A stretch of DNA of 64,000 nt, from positions 73,172,501 to 73,236,500 of the forward strand of contig NC_064614.1 of the NCBI RefSeq assembly GCF_023898315.1, written 5' to 3'. The stretch's first letter is position 1, and each line of letters opens with the position of its first letter. A program made the position numbers and the translations under genes. This DNA is from Schistocerca nitens. Its lineage: Eukaryota > Arthropoda > Insecta > Orthoptera > Acrididae. Shown here piece after piece: positions 33,967 through 43,950 of the stretch. The notes below the pieces were generated by a model. The model saw only the letters and a list, made by a program, of their open reading frames with translations, did no database searches and had not been told where the DNA came from.

Positions 33967-34959
33967 ATGTGTAGGGACTGTGGTTGTTGTGAGCGGACGC
34001 AAGGAGAATTGACCACTCTTCGGGGGCAGGTGGAGGCTTTGTCTGTTAGGCTCATCGAGCTCGAGGCGCAGGCGTCGGCTCGTAGTGGCGTTGGGGCAAC
34101 TGTGGTGAGACCTATGCCTACTTCGGTGGCCTTGGAATCACATGGAACCCCTGATGTCGCTGCGTCTTCCGGCAGTGAGCATCTTACCGGTCAGCCATCA
34201 CTCCAGGGTGAATGGCGGACAGTGGTGGGCTCGCGCGTGCCTGGCCGAAAGGCGAAGGTGGGATCTGGCCGCGTGGCAGCTGCCTTACCCCTTTCCAACA
34301 GGTACGGGGTGCTTCCTAGTGGTGATGACATCGTTTCCGAGCCACCACAGGATGCCTCGCCTGTTGGGCCAGTGGCCGATTCTCCGGCAAGGTCCCGACA
34401 GTCACAGAGGGCGGGCCTATTAGTTATAGGGAGCTCCAACGTTAGGCGGGTTATGGAGCCCCTCAGGAAAATAGCGGGTAGGTCGGGGAAGAATGCCAGT
34501 GTGCACTTGGTGTGCTTGCCGGGGGGTCTCGTCCGTAATGTGGAGGAGGACCTTCCGGCAGCTATTGAACGCACTGGGTGTGACCGGCTGCAGATAGTAG
34601 CACATGTCGGAACGAATGACGCCTGCCGCTTGGGTTCTGAGGCCATCCTTGGTTCCTTCCGGCGGCTGGCTGATTTGGTGAAGACAACCAGCATCGCACG
34701 CGGAGTGCAAGCTGAGCTTAATATCTGCAGCATAGTGCCCAGAGTTGATCGCGGTCCTCTGGTTTGGAGCCGTGTGGAGGGTCTAAACCAGAGGCTCAGA
34801 CGACTCTGCGACTATAATGGTTGCAAATTCATCGACCTCCGTTATTGGGTGGAGAACTGTAGGGCCCCCCTAGACAGGTCAGGCGTGCACTACACACCGG
34901 AAGCAGCTACTAGGGTAGCAGAGTACGTGTGGCGTGCACACGGGGGTTTTTTAGGTTAG
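33967..34959 (+). CDS. LINE ORF1 protein with SGNH-type esterase domain
   Basis: 330 residues from the ATG at 33967. The N-terminus has clustered Cys (C2, C5, C7, C8) and a short heptad-like helix (residues 14-36). A linker with LSNRYGVLPS (109-118) follows. Residues 150-325 fit an SGNH hydrolase: VIGSSN (candidate nucleophile S156 or S157), a Gly block at 185-187, HVGTND (N217), and D303 with H308 in DRSGVH. Related ORF1 esterases occur in CR1/L2 elements, where the protein binds RNA and may act on lipids. The frame ends in TAG at 34957, just after a slippery heptamer, so an ORF1-ORF2 fusion may also be made. Confidence 0.92.
   Translation: MCRDCGCCERTQGELTTLRGQVEALSVRLIELEAQASARSGVGATVVRPMPTSVALESHGTPDVAASSGSEHLTGQPSLQGEWRTVVGSRVPGRKAKVGSGRVAAALPLSNRYGVLPSGDDIVSEPPQDASPVGPVADSPARSRQSQRAGLLVIGSSNVRRVMEPLRKIAGRSGKNASVHLVCLPGGLVRNVEEDLPAAIERTGCDRLQIVAHVGTNDACRLGSEAILGSFRRLADLVKTTSIARGVQAELNICSIVPRVDRGPLVWSRVEGLNQRLRRLCDYNGCKFIDLRYWVENCRAPLDRSGVHYTPEAATRVAEYVWRAHGGFLG
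34947..34953 (+). promoter_or_regulatory. Candidate -1 ribosomal frameshift site (T TTT TTA)
   Basis: In the ORF1 frame the codons run GGG GGT TTT TTA GGT TAG, so T TTT TTA at 34947-34953 is in the canonical X XXY YYZ phase. The overlapping G GGT TTT at 34944-34950 fits the same rule. ORF2 lies in the -1 frame. Slipping here would continue as RLEGPPLGRNDK. I saw only weak G/C stems downstream by eye. Confidence 0.6.
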
Positions 34960-37793
34960 AGGGACCCCCCCTTGGGCGAAACGATAAAATACCTGACGGC
35001 TTACCAGAGAGAACATTATCATCGTTGATAAAGAACGTCCGTCCTCAGAGACCAAAAACAGGAAAAGTTAACGTAATATTGGTAAACTGCAGGAGTATCC
35101 AGGGCAAGGTTCCTGAATTAGTATCTCTTATTAAAGGAAATAGTGCGCATATAGTATTAGGAACGGAAAGTTGGTTAAAACCGGAAGTGAACAGTAACGA
35201 AATCCTAGACACAGAATGGAATATATACCGCAAGGATAGGATAAACGCCAATGGTGGAGGAGTATTTATAGCAGTAAAGAATTCAATAATATCCAGTGAA
35301 GTTATTAGCGAATGCGAATGTGAAATAATCTGGGTTAAGTTAAGTATCAAAGGTGGGTCAGATATGATAGTCGGATGCTTCTATAGACCACCTGCATCAG
35401 CAACCGTAGTTGTTGAGCGCCTCAGAGAGAACCTGCAGAACGTCGTGAAGAAGTTTCGTGATCATACTATTGTAATAGGGGGAGACTTCAATCTACCAGG
35501 TATAGAATGGGATAGTCACACAATCAGAACTGGAGCCAGGGACAGAGACTCTTGTGACATTATCCTGACTGCCTTGTCAGAGAATTACTTCGAGCAGATA
35601 GTTAGAGAACCAACTCGTGAAGCTAACGTTTTAGACCTCATAGCAACAAATAGACCGGAACTTTTCGACTCCGTGAATGTAGAAGAGGGTATCAGTGATC
35701 ATAAGTCAGTGGTTGCATCAATGACTACAAGTGTAATAAGAAATGCCAAGAAAGGAAGGAAAATATATTTGCTTAACAAGAGTGATAGGGCACAAATCGC
35801 AGAATATCTGAGTGACCACCATCAAACGTTCATTTCTGAGGAAGAGGATGTGGAACAAAAATGGAAAAAATTCAGAAACATCGTCCAGTACGCCTTAGAT
35901 AAGTTCGTACCGACTAAGGTCCAAAGCGAGGGGAAAGATCCACCGTGGTATAACAATCATGTACGAAAGGTACTACGGAAACAAAGAAAGCTTCATCATA
36001 GGTTTAAGAGTAGTCGAATCATAGCTGATAAGGAAAAGCTGAACGAAGCGAAAAAGAGCGTAAAGAGAGCAATGAGAGAAGCATTCAACGAATTCGAACA
36101 TAAAACATTGGCAAACAATCTAAACAAGAACCCTAAAAAGTTTTGGTCATATGTAAAATCGGTAAGCGGATCTAAATCCCCTATTCAGTCACTCGTTGAC
36201 CACGATGGCACCGAAACAGAGGACGACCGAAGAAAGGCAGAAATACTGAATTCAGTGTTCCGAAACTGTTTCACTGCGGAAAATCGTAACACGGTCCCTG
36301 ACTTCAGCCGTCGCACGGACGCCAAAATGGAAAATATTGAAATAAACGATATCGGAATTGAAAAACAACTGCTATCACTTAGTAGCGGAAAAGCATCCGG
36401 ACCAGACGAGATACCCTTAAGATTCTACAGTGATTATGCTAAAGAACTTGCCCCCTTTCTATCAGCAATTTATCGTAGATCTCTGGAAGAACGTAAAGTA
36501 CCTAGCGACTGGAAGAAAGCGCAGGTCGTTCCCATTTTCAAGAAGGGTCATAAATCAGATGCGAATAATTATAGGCCTATTTCGCTTACGTCAATCTGTT
36601 GTAGAATAATGGAACATGTTTTGTGTTCTCGTATTATGACGTTCTTAGATAATACAAATCTCCTTCATCATAACCAACATGGATTCCGCAAACAGAGATC
36701 ATGTGAAACTCAGCTCGCCCTATTTGCCCAAGAAATTCACAGTGCCGTAGACACTGGCGAGCAGATTGATGCCGTATTCCTGGACTTCAGGAAGGCATTT
36801 GATACGGTTCCGCACTTACGTTTAGTGAAAAAAATACGAGCTTACGGAATATCGGACCAGGTTTGTGATTGGATTCAGGATTTCCTAGAAGAAAGAGCAC
36901 AACATGTCATTCTTAACGGTTCAAAATCTGCAGATGTAGAGGTAATTTCGGGAGTACCGCAAGGAAGCGTGATAGGACCTTTATTGTTTACAATATACAT
37001 AAATGACTTAGTTGACAACATCGGTAGCTCCGTGAGGCTATTTGCAGATGACACGGTTGTCTACAAGAAAGTAGCAACGTCAGAAGACTCGTACGTACTC
37101 CAGGAAGACCTGCAGAGGATTAATGAATGGTGCGACAGCTGGCAGCTTTCCCTAAACGTAGATAAATGTAATATAATGCGCATACATAGGGGCAGAAATC
37201 CATTCCAGTATGATTATGCCATAGGTGGTAAATCATTGGAAGCGGTAACGACCGTAAAATACTTAGGAGTTACTATCCGGAGCGATCTGAAGTGGAATGA
37301 TCACATAAAACAAATAGTGGGAAAAGCAGGCGCCAGGTTGAGATTCATAGGAAGAATTCTAAGAAAATGTGACTCATCGACGAAAGAAGTAGCTTACAAA
37401 ATGCTTGTTCGTCCGATTCTTGAGTATTGCTCATCAGTATGGGACCCTTACCAGGTTGGATTAATAGAAGAGATAGACATGATCCAGCGAAAAGCAGCGC
37501 GATTCGTCATGGGGACATTTAGTCAGCGCGAGAGCGTTACGGAGATGCTGAACAAGCTCCAGTGGCGGACACTTCAAGAAAGGCGTTACGCAATACGGAG
37601 AGGTTTATTATCAAAATTACGAGAGAGCACATTCCGGGAAGAGATGGGCAACATATTACTACCGCCCACATATATCTCGCGTAATGATCACAACGAAAAG
37701 ATCCGAGAAATTAGAGCAAATACGGAGACTTACAAGCAGTCGTTCTTCCCACGCACAATTCGTGAATGGAACAGGGAAGGGGGGATCAGATAG
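34953..37793 (+). CDS. LINE ORF2: endonuclease and reverse transcriptase
   Basis: About 946 residues if entered by frameshift at 34953; the frame is open from 34914. Numbering from the GTG at 34929, the apurinic-type endonuclease spans about 48-270 with N53, E80 (GTES), D187/N189 (GGDFNLPG) and D258-H259 (ISDHK). RT spans about 530-760: VVPIFKKG-NNYRPISL, HGFRKQRSC, FLDFRKAFDTV (D620), GVPQGSVIGPLLF and LFADDTVV (D708, D709). A C-terminal region with IREIRANTETYKQSFFPR follows. The first ATG in this frame is codon 147, inside the endonuclease, so ATG initiation would remove catalytic residues. In the family this protein nicks DNA and primes reverse transcription there. Confidence 0.94.
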   Translation, partial: RLEGPPLGRNDKIPDGLPERTLSSLIKNVRPQRPKTGKVNVILVNCRSIQGKVPELVSLIKGNSAHIVLGTESWLKPEVNSNEILDTEWNIYRKDRINANGGGVFIAVKNSIISSEVISECECEIIWVKLSIKGGSDMIVGCFYRPPASATVVVERLRENLQNVVKKFRDHTIVIGGDFNLPGIEWDSHTIRTGARDRDSCDIILTALSENYFEQIVREPTREANVLDLIATNRPELFDSVNVEEGISDHKSVVASMTTSVIRNAKKGRKIYLLNKSDRAQIAEYLSDHHQTFISEEEDVEQKWKKFRNIVQYALDKFVPTKVQSEGKDPPWYNNHVRKVLRKQRKLHHRFKSSRIIADKEKLNEAKKSVKRAMREAFNEFEHKTLANNLNKNPKKFWSYVKSVSGSKSPIQSLVDHDGTETEDDRRKAEILNSVFRNCFTAENRNTVPDFSRRTDAKMENIEINDIGIEKQLLSLSSGKASGPDEIPLRFYSDYAKELAPFLSAIYRRSLEERKVPSDWKKAQVVPIFKKGHKSDANNYRPISLTSICCRIMEHVLCSRIMTFLDNTNLLHHNQHGFRKQRSCETQLALFAQEIHSAVDTGEQIDAVFLDFRKAFDTVPHLRLVKKIRAYGISDQVCDWIQDFLEERAQHVILNGSKSADVEVISGVPQGSVIGPLLFTIYINDLVDNIGSSVRLFADDTVVYKKVATSEDSYVLQEDLQRINEWCDSWQLSLNVDKCNIMRIHRGRNPFQYDYAIGGKSLEAVTTVKYLGVTIRSDLKWNDHIKQIVGKAGARLRFIGRILRKCDSSTKEVAYKMLVRPILEYCSSVWDPYQVGLIEEIDMIQRKAARFVMGTFSQRESVTEMLNKLQWRTLQERRYAIRRGLLSKLRESTFREEMGNILLPPTYISRNDHNEKIREIRANTETYKQSFFPRTIREWNREGGIR

Positions 37794-37835
37794 TGGTACA
37801 ATAAGTACCCTCCGCCACACACCGTAAGGTGGCTC

Positions 37836-37866
37836 GCGGAGTATAGATGTAGATGTAGATGTAGAT
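37836..37866 (+). repeat. LINE 3' tail of GATGTA repeats
   Basis: The gcggagtat signature is followed by atagatgtagatgtagatgt and a few more bases. Equivalent tails end the LINE pieces at 1380, 45856 (complement) and 57565. Confidence 0.93.
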
Positions 37867-37867
37867 T

Positions 37868-38014
37868 CTCAATCAGGTCACGTACCGCTTCCTTGTGCAC
37901 TTCAGGAAGTGCAAAACGGTTTTTTGAAGAAATTGGCATCCTTTTGCTCTGTCAAAGAACACTCGTAATCTTTAACTAGCCCTGGCTGATCTGAAAATAC
38001 TTCTACATGCTTAG
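37868..38014 (-). pseudogene. N-terminal reverse-transcriptase piece of the large Gypsy element
   Basis: The minus strand reads SKNRFALPEVHKEAVRDLIE up to the LINE junction, and continues on the other side of the LINE as WGIIERAIS. It connects upstream to the protease frame. Confidence 0.8.
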
Positions 38015-38701
38015 TTAGAAGTTGTCTAAGTCATTCCTTCGTCCCTCATCTATTTCGCTTAATTCCTGTAATTTGTCATCAATCCTCTCTCTGAAGCTAT
38101 CCAGCTCAGACGGATCCACTTCTTTACCTCCACCGTACTCATTGTAGCGTTCCATCAGTTTTATGGTCTTGCAAACACGGATTGGAAAGTCATTCAGTTC
38201 TGTATCGTCACGTGGTCTCTTACCTATAAAAGATATTGTTATAAGGTTACCATTAATTCTAACCATTACATCATTTGTTCCTAAATTTACCCATCCTTCA
38301 TGTTTACTAAGAAAATCAGCACCCACCAGCATGTCTACGCTTAGTCCACTTATTACTAAGGAGTTCTGCTTAATTACTACCCCCTTTACAACTATGGGTA
38401 GGAATACTTCTTGCTTTACCACCTTCTTGGTTTTTCCTGTTGCTACAATTATATTTAAGCCACTTACTGGCATCTTTACTACTTGTTTATTATCTGGGAG
38501 TCCATTCACAAAATTTTGTGACACAACACACACCTCCGATCCTGTATCTATTAAACACTTTATCTTTTCATTTAATACACTTAACTGTATTATTGGCTGT
38601 CCTAAGTACTCTTTTCTGATGTCAGGTTTTACTTCGTCTAATAAATCCTGCACCGTTTCCCTTCTGTCAAAACCTGTCTTCTGGGCGGATATCACATTCA
38701 C
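38015..38701 (-). CDS. Gypsy aspartic protease region
   Basis: 228 codons without a stop. The active-site block is KCLIDTGSEVCVVS, with hydrophobic strands around it and a later LSVDMLVGADFL block that fits the second half of a retropepsin. The C-terminal part leads toward RT. In the family this enzyme cleaves Gag-Pol. The frame is intact here, although neighbouring parts of pol are broken. Confidence 0.87.
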   Translation of the reverse strand: MNVISAQKTGFDRRETVQDLLDEVKPDIRKEYLGQPIIQLSVLNEKIKCLIDTGSEVCVVSQNFVNGLPDNKQVVKMPVSGLNIIVATGKTKKVVKQEVFLPIVVKGVVIKQNSLVISGLSVDMLVGADFLSKHEGWVNLGTNDVMVRINGNLITISFIGKRPRDDTELNDFPIRVCKTIKLMERYNEYGGGKEVDPSELDSFRERIDDKLQELSEIDEGRRNDLDNF

Positions 38702-38703
38702 GC

Positions 38704-40883
38704 TTACAGGTCTCTCCCATGCTTAATATTATCCCTATTATTAGAGGCAGCTCCTACCAGTCTGTACACTAGTGCTAAATCGAAACATCTCTTTAGTGTT
38801 TCTCTTCCTTTACTCACCTCTGTTTCTGCGACCTTAACCCAGGTGTCGTCAGTAATATATATATCCTCCACTTCTTCCTTCTTCTCTTCTTCTTCACGAC
38901 CCTCAACTACTTCAAATAACCTATTAAGCACATCTTTGACCTCTGCTTCATTTCTGTTTCCACCACTGTCAGACAGATCCTCATCTGTTTCGCTGCGCAG
39001 ATTTACCTTCACCTCCTGATTCAAAACCTTATTATCAGTACTTACTTCTTCGACAAGCGTGTTCTTTTTCTTATTGTTAATATTACTGTGCCCCATTAAC
39101 TCTACTTTAATTAATTCTGCTGTCTCTTGTTGCTGCCCATTATTCCTCCCTTCTTTTGTAGCAACTATATTAATGCTAGGTGGTTCTACTGGTGCCTTTC
39201 TTATGGATGCTTTTGCCAGCGGGTTTAACTGGGAATGCCGTTGTCTACGAACGCTAGCATAATCGTAGACAGCTATATGTTTTCCGACCGCGGTACGTCA
39301 CCGCTGACGTCCTTCGCCAGCTGGTTGCGTCACCTCCTGACATCTGTTGGCCGTCTCCGTACTGCCCCTGGTCACTGACCCGATTATCATATGTCCTTCC
39401 TCTCCCTCGTGACCTACCTTGAGCACTTTCCCCCTCTTTGAGTACTGATTCAATGCGTTCTAGATATTGTACAAATTTATCTACATTGTCTCTAGGAGCA
39501 GATATTATTTTATTCTTCCAATTCCAAGGTAACTTATTTTCTACCCCCAAAATGATTTGCTCCATTTCTACTTTATTATTAAGATAGGATAGAGTAGTTA
39601 CCCACCTTTGTACAAATCTTTTTATTCCTTCTTTCTTGGGGTCGTATTTTTCTCCAGACCAGAAACGGTTAAGTACATCCATTTTTCGCTTACCCCAGTA
39701 CTCCTCAAAGAAAGCGTGTTTAAATTCCTGTAATTTAGTATATTTTTCTGATTCATGCCTCCCCCATTAAGTTTGAAGTAATAAATCCGATCTTGTGCTT
39801 ATCACTCCACACTTTAGGCAAGATATCTTCAAAGTCATTCCAAAACTCACGTGGATGTACACTTTTATTGGGATCAAACTTGAGAAACTGTCGATGGGTG
39901 ACATAAGCAATCTCAGTGGATTCTACTATTCCACTAGACATAATGCTACCACTATTGTTAGTAACACACTGTTCTACTTTTGTTAGCCGACAGTCATGCT
40001 CACACAATTGCTCATTCATACTTTCACAGAATTGATTAATATGAGTGTCCAAGCCAGTGGCTTTATTTATTACCTGAGCCCCAAGTTTGTCACACTTATC
40101 TTTATTTTCCTTCAATTTACATTCTAAGGCAGCGTGATTTATTTCACTATAATTGTCTACCCCTTTGATATATTCACGAGCCTTGACTATTTTTGTAATT
40201 ACATGCACTTTAAATTGCTAGTGGTCATCAGTAACTTGTTCGATTTGTGTAGTTAATTCACTTTTTACTTGAACAATAGTTTGCGTACATTCCTGTTTAA
40301 CCTGATTGATTCCAATTTTTACATTATTACTAAGCACTGCCATGTCATGCTTCCAACAATTTCTTGGATCTGAAATTTTTTAATCCAGCTTAGACTCTAT
40401 TTCCTCACCCATGTTACTCATTTTTTACTCTAAGCCACTCATTTTTGAATCTATCTCAGAACCCATTCTTGTCATATCAGAACCTAATTTCGTCATATTA
40501 GCTTCCATCTCCTCACTTAATGAGGTACCCATTTTCGTCATATTAGAATCCATTTTCGTCATATTAGCATCTAAACCATTCAATTTTGCCAATAGACTCA
40601 TTAACATAACCGCCACACTATCTTTCGCCCCGTCATTTGCTGATACAATGTCTCCATTAATATTAGCTACTGCCACGGGTAGATCTGAAACACTGGGATC
40701 TGATACATTCTGTTCCACCTCCGATCCATAATTTACACTTAATGACTCTGTCAAACTACTACTGAAACTGGGTTGGGACACATCCAAGCTAAAGTTCATG
40801 GGATCAAAAATCTCTTCCCCTTGTTCTTTCCCCCTATCTAACCTCAGTTCGTCCTCTACATTTGTTTGCTTACACTCAGCCAT
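38704..40883 (-). pseudogene. Gypsy Gag, broken
   Basis: The likely start is the Met at 40883 (MAECKQTNVEDELRL). A long helical part has repeated NMTKMGS-like units (residues about 95-150), which predicts a coiled coil. In-frame stops follow near 40425, 40380 and 40217, then a capsid-like part (HRQFLKFDPNKSVHPREFWNDFEDILP), a frameshift near 39760, and a part with RFVQRWVTTLSYLNNK and a basic tail ending near 39254. A further acidic frame runs 39096-38704 before the protease. No CCHC knuckle was seen. Confidence 0.8.
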
Positions 40884-40972
40884 TTTATTCAGTTTTTTTT
40901 TCACACACACACAAAGTTTTAAAAAGCACATTACTTAATTTTACGCTTCTGATGTCTCCAACACGGCTAGAT

Positions 40973-40994
40973 GAGGATTCAGGTCCGATCACCA
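40973..40994 (-). promoter_or_regulatory. Probable primer binding site of the large Gypsy element
   Basis: Immediately inside the 5' LTR the minus strand starts TGGTGATCGGACCTGAATCC. A primer site begins with TGG next to the LTR-terminal CA, as here. I cannot name the tRNA. Confidence 0.55.
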
Positions 40995-42611
40995 TGCACT
41001 TTTACCTTCCCAAATTCCGAAACCAATTACTTGTAACACAGTCAATGATCGGCCAATTACTTCCGCAAACGAAATTCAGTGGTTGTCTTTAGTAAAAGTT
41101 TATACTCGCCATAAAATACTCAGTAAGAATATACCCAGTACCGCCACGCTATATAATTCAGAGTTCACTCGCGATTTTCGTCGGAACGAATTATCACAAC
41201 ACTGTCCACAGCTCGTGGTCTTGCGGTAGCGTTCTCGCTTCCTGCGCACGGGGTCCCGGGTAAGATTCCCGGCGGGGTCAGGGATTTTCTCTGCCTTGTG
41301 ATGACCGGGTGTTGTGTGTTCTTCATCATCATTGACTCGCTAGCCCACGAAGTGGCGTCAACTAAAAAGGACTTCAATACGGCGACCGAACTTCCCCGCA
41401 TGGAGCCTCCCGGCCAACAATGTCATATGATCATTTCATTTCATCACAACACTCTAAAGTTTTCATAAACAGTTTCTGGTCACTACCAGATACCATTAAC
41501 ACTGCACCATAACGCGGAAGTCATGCCAAGACTTCATCTTACACATAATGCGAAAAGTCACATCCAGCATAACCGCCTCCAATCAAAGCTAGCTCGCGAC
41601 TCCTCCTCTCACTCTCCCACACTCAAAACTATATCTCCTCGCTAGGCGGCCAACCGTCTCGCTTCTCATTAGCTGTCAGCACCTATAACCAATGAGAACT
41701 CACTTCTAGCGCGCGGCTCACGCAAAAATCTAGTAACCACCAACCACCTCTCTAGGCTTATTGACGTCATCAAATTAAGCAACACAAAACTCTCTAATTA
41801 AATAAACAAAACAAAATGAACTATAAGCTTTACTCTATATCTGGAAATTTATTATGTAGTCGCGAATGTTCTGGCTGTCTTATACATAAGCATACATACT
41901 TGGACATCCGACATTCACTACTAGTGGAACCACTAGTGGATTCGTTCCCCCGTTACAGAGTTGTAACACTTGCTAGTTCCTGTAGAGAATTACATGAATG
42001 ATTTTTAATAATGCTGAACGTCCCACATACTCTCACAGACGCATTCTCATTCACACGCACCCTAACACACAATACACATATTTACTTAAAATTCTTGAAA
42101 TTATTATTATAGGAAAGTCACAGAGGTTTTCTGAAACTAAAAACTTTCCAGATTTATATATGAACACTGAAAGTGTTATCAGATCATCGTACATAGTCCC
42201 TGAAGGTGAAGTATTACATCACTGTATTTATTTAAATTCTTGACCGTCGGAAAATTACGTTTTTATGGAATTTTACTAACTTCCAAAATACAACTATTTT
42301 TCATCTCAGACTTTGACATATTGTTTGTTTTCACAACAGAAGGATGTACATCAAATATGACGTTCCTCAGGTTATTCCTTTATTAGTTATTAATATTTTT
42401 AGTTTCGTATAATGTAAGTGGCCTGCGAGCGCTACTCCACTACTTTCACACACGCAGCTGCAACAGATGGTCGTGACGTCAGTCTGCAGGACACAACTCG
42501 TCCGTTACTGACCGTATAATAGTCTACCAGCTTACATTGCAGCCCACATACATTCTGAAGTAAGGCTTTTAATAGACAAATGGGCGATCGCGCACTAGTT
42601 GCGACGCCACA
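40995..42611 (-). repeat. 5' LTR, carrying a SINE insertion
   Basis: About 1.37 kb without the SINE. On the minus strand it begins TGTGGCG and ends AGTGCA. It aligns to 27669-28789 except for the SINE at 41204-41442 and the ~250 bp deleted from the other LTR. The paired LTRs differ at many positions, so the insertion is not recent. Confidence 0.9.
41204..41442 (+). mobile_element. SINE with the second tRNA-like head and a different tail
   Basis: The head (gtggtcttgcggtagcgttc, then ggattttctctgccttgtga) matches the SINE at 6470-6690, but the body after gtgttgtgtg is different and ends gatcatttcatttcat. An 11-bp target duplication, atcacaacact, lies at 41193-41203 and 41443-41453. The other LTR has a single copy of that site near 27864-27874. 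Confidence 0.93.
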
Positions 42612-43002
42612 GTCTGAAATTCACATTAAACATGATATTCCTTCTCTATCAAGTAGATATTTGGTTGAACCACAATAAAGTCAGGAGCGGCGATATGTAG
42701 AAACTCTATCACCAGTAACCTTTCTTATACTAGTTATTTATTTGTAGTGACGTAACAAACGCTATGTAGGGTCACAGGACACTTATTCCATCTTTTATTT
42801 GAGCTTCTGTCGATAAAATTGGTTCTGAACTGGGAATGCAACTCAGACCGCCCTTAACACGGAATTTGATCCCTTCGTGACAATACAGCTCGACTACAAT
42901 TTGTTGTTTGTTCAAAACTGCGGATTCCTCAACATCTCCACATATTTCCGAGAATGGGTTCGAATCCTGTCCGAGCACTTAAGTTTTCATTATTTATTAT
43001 CA
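42612..43002. other. Unassigned DNA
   Basis: Contains one ggttcgaatcctg B-box-like motif near 42958 and no gene. Confidence 0.5.
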
Positions 43003-43938
43003 AGCTCTAGCATGAGAACACCTATCTGCTGGTGGATAATAATTTTGATTTTTAACGTTTTTCATCGGTTTCAACACTGACGATATCTGACGTTTTTGAC
43101 TCTCAGTGAGACACAGAACTATTTGAGAGATCACTGTAAGTTCAAGGATGTTATTCGGAGCTGCTGGTGGAGAAAAATTCCGTAGCTGACGTCTCTTTGT
43201 GTGTAGTCAGCAACGGTATGTGTGGGTTTCGATTACAAGTCAGCACTGATCTCTTCGTCATATTATTTCTAGTTCAAACATGCTCACATGTCGCTGCTGG
43301 TGTAACAAACCCATATTTAACGTTCGTTTTCTCTAGAATATAACAGCGATAGGTGCCGGGTTGGAGTCCTGGGGAGGAAAAAATTAATGTCTCGTCTCGT
43401 CAATTCAGTTAAAACATCTTGCTACTGCCGAGAAAATCCGATACGTCACAGTTGATTGTGCTTCGATAACAATCCGATTAGGTTCTGGGTTCGAATCCCT
43501 GTCCTACACAAAGCTTTGTCTCACGGCATTTCAAGTAAGTTACTAGTGAAGAAGCAATATTTAACATCTCTCGTAGTTCGTTAACAGGGACAATAGACGC
43601 TGGGTAGGAATTCGCGTCCGTTAAAAATGTTTACGTTATGTAATTTAAAGTTGATATTTCCTAACTGATACTGTCTAAAATCGAGGTACATCACTCTCTG
43701 TATGCCTAGTCAGGAATAACTGTTAGTTTCCGTCAGTCACGAAATCTTTGCTCAGTCTGCATGACCTGGGTTTGAATCCATATGCAGAACGAGACGGTTC
43801 GTCGTGTCATTTGAAGTTCACACATATCCTCAACTAGCAGCTCGTGAAAACTTTAAATTTTTTATGTCATTTTGTGTTAAATAATAAGTACGGTATGTTA
43901 CTTTGAAGAGGAAATCGTAAATACGACGAACTTACTAC
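43003..43938 (-). repeat. Right arm of the ~0.9-kb inverted repeat pair
   Basis: Reverse complement of 23167-24035. A block of about 70 bp at 43335-43404, with its own gccgggttggagtcctgggg motif, is absent from the left arm. The arm stops a few bases before the mariner inserted at 43951. Confidence 0.93.
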
Positions 43939-43950
43939 ATGCATTATCTA

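Larger units (their letters stand above)
33455..37866 (+). mobile_element. Full-length CR1-like LINE with intact ORF1 and ORF2
   Basis: This 4.4-kb element splits the Gypsy RT between HKEAVRDLIE (right side, near 37870) and WGIIERAIS (left side, near 33450), which are contiguous in the host element. It has a 5' UTR with a duplicated segment, ORF1 with an esterase domain, ORF2 with endonuclease and RT, and a short 3' UTR ending in GATGTA repeats. No stop or frameshift was seen in either frame. Any target duplication is only a base or two, as is common for CR1. An ORF1 with an esterase is known in the CR1/L2 group, hence the assignment. Confidence 0.93.
27669..42611 (-). mobile_element. Large Gypsy-type LTR retrotransposon with long LTRs
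   Basis: Two long direct repeats (27669-28789 and 40995-42611) flank, in minus-strand order, gag with coiled coil, protease (DTG), reverse transcriptase (YVDD), RNase H and integrase, then about 2.4 kb of noncoding 3' sequence. A CR1-like LINE has split the RT at 33455-37866. Without it the internal region is about 7.8 kb. I saw no clean target duplication, and the outer end of the left LTR looks altered. Stops in gag and pol make it defective. Confidence 0.9.

Noticed and set aside
23167..43938. Polinton/Maverick-type giant transposon with long inverted ends
   Set aside because: The interior is an LTR retrotransposon plus a LINE. No DNA polymerase B, capsid, ATPase or protein-primed replication gene was seen.
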